A stretch of 64,000 nt of DNA, from positions 62,001 through 126,000 of the forward strand of contig JACCXH010000015.1 in assembly GCA_013697245.1 (NCBI GenBank), written 5' to 3'. Each line of letters opens with the position of its first letter. The first letter of the stretch is position 1. Positions 57,411 through 64,000 of this stretch are shown here, piece after piece. The translations under genes were made by a program, and so were the position numbers. The notes beneath the pieces were generated by a model. The model saw only the letters and a program-made list of their open reading frames with translations. It was not told where the DNA came from and did no database searches. This DNA comes from Bacteroidota bacterium. Its GTDB lineage: Bacteria; Bacteroidota; Bacteroidia; B-17B0; Aurantibacillaceae.

Positions 57411-58628
57411 TTAAATCGCCGCCATTAACAAATTAATATCTTTAAACGGGAGGTTAAAGGCTTCGCCTAAAAACTGATTAGTTAAGATACCATTGTAAAT
57501 ATATACACCATTGCGTAAGCCCGGATCTTTTCGAACAATGCTGTCAAAACCACCTTCGTCGCCCATATTTAAAATAATTTGAGAGAAGATGTTGCTTAAT
57601 GCATAAGAGGCTGTACGTGCTACACGGCTATTAATGTTAGGCACACAGTAATGGATTACCCCATGTTTTCTAAACACTGGTTTGGTGTGGTTGGTAACTT
57701 TTGAAGTTTCAAATACACCTCCTTGGTCAATGCTTACATCAATAATAACAGAGCCTGTTTTCATTTCAGCCACCATATTTTCGGTCACCACGCAAGGCGT
57801 GCGGCCACGGGTAGCGCGAAGTGCGCCAATAGCCACATCGGCAGTTTTTAAATGTTTTTCTAAAACTTTTGGTACAATTACAGAAGTAAATACACGGCTG
57901 CCTAATTGATTTTGTAAACGACGCAAACGCGAAGTGCTGTTGTCAAATACTTTTACGCTTGCCCCTAAACCAATAGCAGCGCGTGCGGCAAACTCACCTA
58001 CCGTGCCTGCACCAATAATGATTACCTCGGTAGGCGAAATGCCACTAATACCGCCAAGAATAGTACCTACACCCTGATTAACATTGCTTAATAATTCCGC
58101 CGCAATTAGAATACTAGCGCCACCTGCAATTTCGCCCATCGCACGAATAACCGGGAAGATACCAGCTTCATCAATAATAAGATCAAAAGCTACACAATTT
58201 AATTTTTTCGAAATTAATTTCTTTAAAAAATCCTGCGGCTGCACGGTAAGTTGCAATGCGCTGAACAAAGTTTGTTTTGGCTGCATCATTTCCACTTCTT
58301 CAATCGTGGGCGGTGCAATTTTAAAAATAACATCTGCTTTATAAACATCGTTTGGTGAAATCACAATTTCCGCACCGGCCTCGCTATAATCACTGTCGTC
58401 AAAATTGGCGGCTTTACCTGCGCCGGTTTCTATAACAACACGGTGACCGTTGTTAACCAATAGTGCAACAGCATCCGGTACTAGGGCCACACGGTTTTCC
58501 TGAAACGCAATTTCTTTTGGGATTCCAATATAGAGTTTACCTTTTTTGCGGGCCACTTCCAGCATCTCTTCCTGCGGCGCAAAAGCGCCTTTGGTTAAAG
58601 AAAATAAAACATCTTTTGTCATTACCAT
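57411..58628 (-). CDS. ald: Alanine dehydrogenase
   Basis: IGIPKEIAFQENRVALVPDAVALLVNNGHRVVIETGAG, IIGAGTVGEFAARAAIGLGASVKVFD, DVSIDQGG. Confidence 0.93.
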   Translation of the reverse strand: MVMTKDVLFSLTKGAFAPQEEMLEVARKKGKLYIGIPKEIAFQENRVALVPDAVALLVNNGHRVVIETGAGKAANFDDSDYSEAGAEIVISPNDVYKADVIFKIAPPTIEEVEMMQPKQTLFSALQLTVQPQDFLKKLISKKLNCVAFDLIIDEAGIFPVIRAMGEIAGGASILIAAELLSNVNQGVGTILGGISGISPTEVIIIGAGTVGEFAARAAIGLGASVKVFDNSTSRLRRLQNQLGSRVFTSVIVPKVLEKHLKTADVAIGALRATRGRTPCVVTENMVAEMKTGSVIIDVSIDQGGVFETSKVTNHTKPVFRKHGVIHYCVPNINSRVARTASYALSNIFSQIILNMGDEGGFDSIVRKDPGLRNGVYIYNGILTNQFLGEAFNLPFKDINLLMAAI

Positions 58629-58656
58629 AATTTCTAAAAATTATTATTCCGTTTAA

Positions 58657-59394
58657 TTAATAAGCAGGCCCATTATATCTTGGCGCATTGCAATCGTCTA
58701 TTCTTTTTTTCCTTGGGCGGTACATGATGCCCACCCTTAGTTCAAAGGTCCGGTTCCGGTAGGTTACACCATCTTTGTGATGTGAAAGTATATCAGGATT
58801 CCAATGATATTCAGTAAAGCCGTAAAAGTTTTTTATTATAGGAAATTCGTAGCCTAAACCAAGATCTCCGCTAAAAAATATTTTAGGGAAAGCGCCGCTA
58901 TATGCTGTAAATGCGGAAACGCTGCTGTTGAACAAATAATCGAGCTTAATGCCCGGCATGATATACCAGTGGGATGAGAGGCCGATGGGGTTGTAGAATT
59001 TTAAATAATTATTCCATTGTATGTATGTGTATTTGTTGGTAGAAAATCCACCGCTGCGAGTGCCTATGAAAGGATCGATCAATTCTTTTTCTTTGGCGCC
59101 TTTATGCGTGTATTCTATTTCTGTTTGCCAGCGTAGGTGTTCGCGGTTCAATAATTCTGCAAAGATCCCGGCACCCCAGCTAAAGTATTCGTGCGAGATG
59201 TGATTTTCGGGATAATAAGCATTATAAGGAAAATTGCCCGGGGAATCTACGTTTGCATCTTTTTGGTCCCTGTTGGTATTGGTGTAATAATGCGCAGAAT
59301 GGTTTACCGCCCCAAAGATACCAACCCCTTGAAAGAATTGGGCTTTTGCATTTTGCAAACAAACAAATAAAAATAATATAAGTACTTTCTTCAT
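58657..59394 (-). CDS. Secreted/outer-membrane beta-barrel-like hypothetical protein
   Basis: Signal peptide; WNNYLKFYNPIGLSSHWYIMPGIKLDYLF..GDLGLGYEF..FELRVGIMYRP. Confidence 0.7.
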   Translation of the reverse strand: MKKVLILFLFVCLQNAKAQFFQGVGIFGAVNHSAHYYTNTNRDQKDANVDSPGNFPYNAYYPENHISHEYFSWGAGIFAELLNREHLRWQTEIEYTHKGAKEKELIDPFIGTRSGGFSTNKYTYIQWNNYLKFYNPIGLSSHWYIMPGIKLDYLFNSSVSAFTAYSGAFPKIFFSGDLGLGYEFPIIKNFYGFTEYHWNPDILSHHKDGVTYRNRTFELRVGIMYRPRKKRIDDCNAPRYNGPAY

Positions 59395-59402
59395 TTTAAT
59401 TT

Positions 59403-60290
59403 TTATACACTAACGGCTTCTGACGTGCCGCTTATTTTTTTAACTAATCCTTGCAATACTTTACCCGGACCAACCTCTATAAACTGTGTAGCACCATCAT
59501 TTACCATCTGCTGCACACTTTGAGTCCATTTAACGGGAGCTGTTAACTGTGCAACCAAATTTTGTTGTATTTGTTTAGGATCGTTTATCGCATGTGCCGG
59601 TACATTTTGATACACCGGGCAAATAGGGTAGTTAAAATGAGTGGCTGTAATGGCAGCTTCCAGTTCAACGCGGGCAGGTTCCATTAAAGGGGAGTGAAAA
59701 GCACCACCAACAGGCAGTACCAATGCGCGTTTAGCACCGGCTGCTTTTAATTTTTCGCAGGCAATGTTAATACCCTCTGTAGAGCCGGAGATTACTAATT
59801 GTCCGGGACAGTTATAATTAGCGGCCACAACAATATGTCCGCTATGTGTAATTTCAGCGCAAATAGATTCTACTATTTTATCATCTAAATTTAAGATCGC
59901 AGCCATGGTGCTGGGGTTTATTTCGCAGGCTTTTTGCATGGCTAAAGCACGTTTGTAAACCAGTTTTAAAGCATCTTCAAAGCTCAGGCATTTGTTAGCA
60001 ACAAGCGCAGAGAATTCGCCAAGCGAGTGGCCCGCAACCATATCGGGTTTAAAGCTTTCGCCAATAGTAGCAGCTAAAATAACCGAATGTAAAAATATGG
60101 CGGGTTGGGTAATTTTGGTTTGTTTTAGTTCTTCTTCGGTACCTGCAAACATGGTATCTGTAATCCTAAAGCCTAAAATATCGTTGGCTTTTTCAAATAA
60201 TTCTTTGGCTAAGGGGTTGTTTTCGTAAAGATCTTTGCCCATGCCCGAGAACTGTGAGCCTTGTCCCGGAAAAATGTACGCTTTTTTCAT
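59403..60290 (-). CDS. fabD: Malonyl CoA-acyl carrier protein transacylase
   Basis: FPGQGSQFSGMG, VAGHSLGEFSALVA, GGAFHSPLMEPA, VGPGKVLQGLVKKI. Confidence 0.97.
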   Translation of the reverse strand: MKKAYIFPGQGSQFSGMGKDLYENNPLAKELFEKANDILGFRITDTMFAGTEEELKQTKITQPAIFLHSVILAATIGESFKPDMVAGHSLGEFSALVANKCLSFEDALKLVYKRALAMQKACEINPSTMAAILNLDDKIVESICAEITHSGHIVVAANYNCPGQLVISGSTEGINIACEKLKAAGAKRALVLPVGGAFHSPLMEPARVELEAAITATHFNYPICPVYQNVPAHAINDPKQIQQNLVAQLTAPVKWTQSVQQMVNDGATQFIEVGPGKVLQGLVKKISGTSEAVSV

Positions 60291-60433
60291 ATTTTTATCC
60301 TAAAAAAGTAAAGAAATGTAAATTTAGCAGAATAATGCGACTAAATCAATTAAGTAAACCGCCAATAGTTAACTAAGGAATGTTGAAAGAGAAACTTTTC
60401 TCCTTTTTGCAAAGGGGAGTTGCTGTATAACGA

Positions 60434-60465
60434 AAAAACCCGCAGCGTTACCGTGCGGGCTTTTA
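60434..60465 (-). terminator. Rho-independent terminator of rpsT
   Basis: CCCGCA / TGCGGG stem with T-run on the minus strand, just 3' of rpsT. Confidence 0.7.
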
Positions 60466-60483
60466 ATAAGGGGAAAACCTTAA

Positions 60484-60738
60484 TTATTTAATAGTAGCCA
60501 CCTTTTTAGCCAGTTTTGACTTAAGGTTACCGGCTTTGTTCTTATGAATTACGCTCTTTTTAGCCAATTTATCGATCATGCTGGATACTTTTGGTAAAAG
60601 GTCTTGCGCTTCTTTTTTAGAAGTAGTTGTACGTAACTTATTTACAGCATTACGGGTTGTTTTAGCGTAATAACGATTTTCAGTACGTTTTGCATTGTTA
60701 GAACGAATGCGTTTGATGGAGGATTTATGATTTGCCAT
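60484..60738 (-). CDS. rpsT: 30S ribosomal protein S20
   Basis: [35 protein letters not shown]; start moved from 60819. Confidence 0.97.
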   Translation of the reverse strand: MANHKSSIKRIRSNNAKRTENRYYAKTTRNAVNKLRTTTSKKEAQDLLPKVSSMIDKLAKKSVIHKNKAGNLKSKLAKKVATIK

Positions 60739-60856
60739 TTCTTTAATTTCTTGTTGTGTACCCCGTTTTTGGGAAGGCAAATATACGATTTTTTTTGAAT
60801 ATGCAAATGTTAAAAACAATTTTGCTATAAAATCTATTAAAGGTTATTTTTGTAAT

Positions 60857-61948
60857 ATGAGGCTGGATTTTCTTGTTGTAATTGCTCTATTGTTTGGTTT
60901 TACTGCCTCGGCCCAAACAATATTAACCCCTAAGCCGGAAAAGAACCTGGTACCAAACGGTAGTTTTGAGAATTATCGCCGTAAAACCAATAACATCAAG
61001 CAGGCCGTGCCCTGGCGGCCAATAGCCTCTATTGATTATTATCACAACCCTTTAGATAATGATACTACGGCTCAAAAAGGTGCCTATAGTGGTGATTCAT
61101 ACACCGGTTTTAGGTTCCAAAAAAGGTATAAAGAATTTTTGCAGGTAAAGTTGGCAGAACCCCTGCACCGAGGCACTGTATACGAATTTTCAATGCATGT
61201 ACGGCTGGCTTACTGGAGCAATGCGGTTTTACACTCGTTTGGGGTATTAATTAGTAAGGCCGGTTATAGCAAACAGGGAGATGCCGTTAAAGCCAACATA
61301 GTAGATACAATTGCTAAAAAAGGAGGCCTTTTTAAAGCGCATGAATGGTTTACTGTAAAAGGTATTTACAAGGCAGATGGTGGCGAAAAATACATTACTA
61401 TAGGGAATTTTGCACCCAAAATAAAAAAAGAAATGATCCGCATGAATCTTTTTAAAGTGGGGTATAAAGAAGCTTATTATTTTGTGGATGACATTAAATT
61501 AATTAAAAGCCCTGCTTATGAAGAAAAAGTGGATATTGAAATTGTAGGCCCTAATTATCATGGCGAACAAGACTCTACATTATTGGTAAACCAGGATATT
61601 AAAGTAGGAGATAAGGTAAGCTTAAATAATATTTTCTTTGATAACGGACGTTATTATTTATTGCCCGAATCGTACCAGGAATTAAATAAACTGGTGCAGT
61701 ATCTATTAAAGAATCCAAGTGTTGAAATTCAAATTAACGGGCATAGCGATAGCGGAGGTTTAAATTACAAGAACCAAAAAATGTCGGAGTTACGCGCCCG
61801 CGAAGTGTTTGAATATTTAATTAAAAAAGGAGTGCAAAATAAAATGTACTTTAAAGGCTTTGGTAGTACTCAACCCGTTGCAAGTAATGATACAGACGAA
61901 GGCAAGGCCAAGAACCGAAGAGTAGAATTTCAGATCATTAAAAAATAA
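60857..61948 (+). CDS. OmpA-family peptidoglycan-binding protein
   Basis: Signal peptide; N-terminal VPNGSFENYR; C-terminal LNNIFFDNGRYYLLPESYQELNKLVQYLLKNPSVEIQINGHSDSGG..NRRVEFQII. Confidence 0.92.
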   Translation: MRLDFLVVIALLFGFTASAQTILTPKPEKNLVPNGSFENYRRKTNNIKQAVPWRPIASIDYYHNPLDNDTTAQKGAYSGDSYTGFRFQKRYKEFLQVKLAEPLHRGTVYEFSMHVRLAYWSNAVLHSFGVLISKAGYSKQGDAVKANIVDTIAKKGGLFKAHEWFTVKGIYKADGGEKYITIGNFAPKIKKEMIRMNLFKVGYKEAYYFVDDIKLIKSPAYEEKVDIEIVGPNYHGEQDSTLLVNQDIKVGDKVSLNNIFFDNGRYYLLPESYQELNKLVQYLLKNPSVEIQINGHSDSGGLNYKNQKMSELRAREVFEYLIKKGVQNKMYFKGFGSTQPVASNDTDEGKAKNRRVEFQIIKK

Positions 61949-61951
61949 AAT

Positions 61952-63274
61952 ATGCAGGAAGGAAAATTATTAATAGACGATCCTAAAACAATAAAAGCGT
62001 GGACCTTTTATGATTGGGCCAATTCCGTTTTTCCTTTAGTAATAACTTCTGCCATATTCCCGAATTTTTATGATGCTGTAACTTCCACTAAAAATGAAGC
62101 CGGTGAAATTATCAGTCACACGGTTGTTTTTTTTGGAAGAAGTTTCGAAAATCAGAATATTTATTCTTTTGTGTATGCTTTTGCATTAGCAATTGTTGTG
62201 TTGATCTCACCCATCTTAAGCGGTATAGCCGATTATCTCGGGAATAAAAAACGCTTCTTACAATTTTTTTGTTATTTGGGTTCACTATCTTGTATGTGTT
62301 TATTTTTCTTCTCAAAGTATAATTTAGAATTAAGTTTTATTCCATTCATTACTGCTACAATTGGCTTTTGGGGAAGCCTGGTGTATTATAATTCTTATTT
62401 ACCCGAAATAGCATCTGAGGCTAAACAGGATAAAGTAAGTGCCAAGGGTTTTGCCATGGGTTATTTTGGAAGTTCACTGCTTTTAATCTTATGTTTAGTA
62501 AGTATTATGGTTTTAAAAATACCTGCAAAATATAGTTTTTTATTTGTAGGTATATGGTGGATAGCTTTTGCACAATACACCTTTAAACATTTACCAACAC
62601 TAAATCACAAAGCGCATGGGGTTGATAAAAAAGGTTTATTTTCGAAAGGCTTTAAAGAACTTCTTTCGGTAATGCAGCAAATAAAACACTTACCGCAATT
62701 AAAACGTTTTTTAGGCGGCTACTTTTTTTATAACATGGGTGTGCAAACAATTATGGTAGTAGCCGTTTTATTTGCACGTAACGAAATTGTGTGGGAAAAC
62801 GAAAAAGCAAAAACAACATCGTTGATCATTAGTATTTTAATTATACAGTTCGTTGGTATTGCAGGGTCATTTTTATTTTCAAGATTGTCGTCAAAAATCG
62901 GAAACATAAAAGCATTAATGGTGGCTATTTTTATCTGGATCTTTGTTTGCGTTTTCACCTACTTAGTAGCACGTTTGCCGATTCATTTTTACATTGTGGC
63001 ATTTTTAGTTGGTTTTGTAATGGGCGGCATTCAGGCTTTATCAAGAAGCACTTACAGTAAATTATTACCTGAGACAGAGGATAACACCAGCTTTTTTAGT
63101 TTTTACGATGTGATGGAAAAATTGGGAATGATCCTGGGAACTATAACCTTTGGCATAATAAGCGAAATTGTTGGCGGCATGCGTCCATCTATTTTATCAT
63201 TGATAGGTTATTTTATTTTAGGCTTTATTATTTTGCTAACGATGAAGAAAAACGTTGGCGGCAAAACGGCTTAG
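61952..63274 (+). CDS. MFS transporter, UMF1/Atg22-like
   Basis: WTFYDWANSVFPLVITSAIFPNFY, SPILSGIADYLGNKKRFL, GYFFYNMGVQTI, GGIQALSRSTYSKLLPE. Confidence 0.92.
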   Translation: MQEGKLLIDDPKTIKAWTFYDWANSVFPLVITSAIFPNFYDAVTSTKNEAGEIISHTVVFFGRSFENQNIYSFVYAFALAIVVLISPILSGIADYLGNKKRFLQFFCYLGSLSCMCLFFFSKYNLELSFIPFITATIGFWGSLVYYNSYLPEIASEAKQDKVSAKGFAMGYFGSSLLLILCLVSIMVLKIPAKYSFLFVGIWWIAFAQYTFKHLPTLNHKAHGVDKKGLFSKGFKELLSVMQQIKHLPQLKRFLGGYFFYNMGVQTIMVVAVLFARNEIVWENEKAKTTSLIISILIIQFVGIAGSFLFSRLSSKIGNIKALMVAIFIWIFVCVFTYLVARLPIHFYIVAFLVGFVMGGIQALSRSTYSKLLPETEDNTSFFSFYDVMEKLGMILGTITFGIISEIVGGMRPSILSLIGYFILGFIILLTMKKNVGGKTA

Positions 63275-63356
63275 GTATCAAAAGAGGTGGTAAAACAATT
63301 TTTGTTAATGCTCTAAATAAAATTCAACAATTGCCCGATCTTTGTATTATATAAAC

Positions 63357-64000
63357 ATGTTCAACAAACTTTTTTTCTTTTTTATATTCTGCACCTGTTT
63401 TGCAAAAGCTCAATTGCAGTTCACAGAGCAGAACACAAACCTGGGTACTATTGCAGAAACCTATGAAATAAAAGGCGATGTATTAGTAAAGAATACTACG
63501 ACAAAAAAAGTTTTTTTAATGCGCGCCGATGCAGATAAAGGCATAAAAGTTTTTACTACCAAAAAAAGCTTGTTGCCGGGCGACACCTGTTTGATCATTA
63601 TTTCTTTTTTGCCCGAGAGTGCCGGCAAATTTAAAAAGAACATCAATATCATTAGCAGTGATAATATAAAACCATATGAGCTAAGTGTTTCAGGTAATTT
63701 AGAAAAATTAAGAACGGATGATAAACTCGCTTGTTTTTATTTTGGGAACCGAAAGATCAGCTCCGTAAAAACAACTACTGCGGCTATTGTTGCAAAAGAT
63801 ACTAAAGAGAAAAGAGACAATACCAATAAGATTCCAGATAATTCTACCGCGCCGATTATTACTGATACCATTTGGGAGAAGCCTGCCATTGTTTTAAAGG
63901 AAGAAAACCCGAATGAACTTTCCGTTTTAGGATACAAGCCTAATAATATTTTATTTTTAGTAGATGTAAGTAGTTCTATGAAAGATTCTTTAAAATTGCC
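63357..64000 (+). CDS. Partial (3' end outside window): secreted DUF1573-like protein followed by a von Willebrand factor A-type region
   Basis: Read directly; not in ORF track: MFNKLFFFFIFCTCFAKAQLQFTEQNTNLGTIAETYEIKGDVLVKNTT...NILFLVDVSSSMKDSLKL (MIDAS DxSxS). Confidence 0.75.
   Translation, partial: MFNKLFFFFIFCTCFAKAQLQFTEQNTNLGTIAETYEIKGDVLVKNTTTKKVFLMRADADKGIKVFTTKKSLLPGDTCLIIISFLPESAGKFKKNINIISSDNIKPYELSVSGNLEKLRTDDKLACFYFGNRKISSVKTTTAAIVAKDTKEKRDNTNKIPDNSTAPIITDTIWEKPAIVLKEENPNELSVLGYKPNNILFLVDVSSSMKDSLKL

Overview
The window is an AT-rich chromosomal segment of a Bacteroidota bacterium. The assignment rests on T9SS-type C-terminal sorting domains, DUF4199/DUF4476 families, TAnnTTTG-like promoters, PD40-OmpA and reg_prop/Y_Y_Y histidine kinases. 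About 60 protein-coding genes are supported, including one partial gene at the right edge and one 38-aa gene missing from the ORF track. Housekeeping genes include rho, manC, a DEAD-box helicase, nnr, ftsK, lolA, phoH, idi, guaB, def, pckA, ald, fabD and rpsT. Between them, roughly 23.4-39.3 kb, lies a signalling-rich accessory stretch with three histidine kinases and four response regulators, and about 48.6-53.8 kb holds a run of small minus-strand genes. I see no tRNA, rRNA, CRISPR array, transposase or phage module. The most interesting observations are mainly non-coding: (1) GTAAATTTAC/GTAATATTAC palindromes flanking a NarL-type two-component locus with a separately encoded membrane partner; (2) an RCCACTT motif array with 21-bp spacing after a LytTR regulator gene; (3) a TTCATAC-N4-GTATGAA dyad between a membrane-anchored LuxR-type regulator and a DUF4199 gene; (4) two ~93-bp repeats with inverted-repeat ends flanking a small Cys-motif protein; (5) two GyrI-like paralogues bracketing a rhomboid protease; (6) a cyanophycinase with a T9SS sorting domain. 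All functional readings of these are hypotheses; no database search was run.
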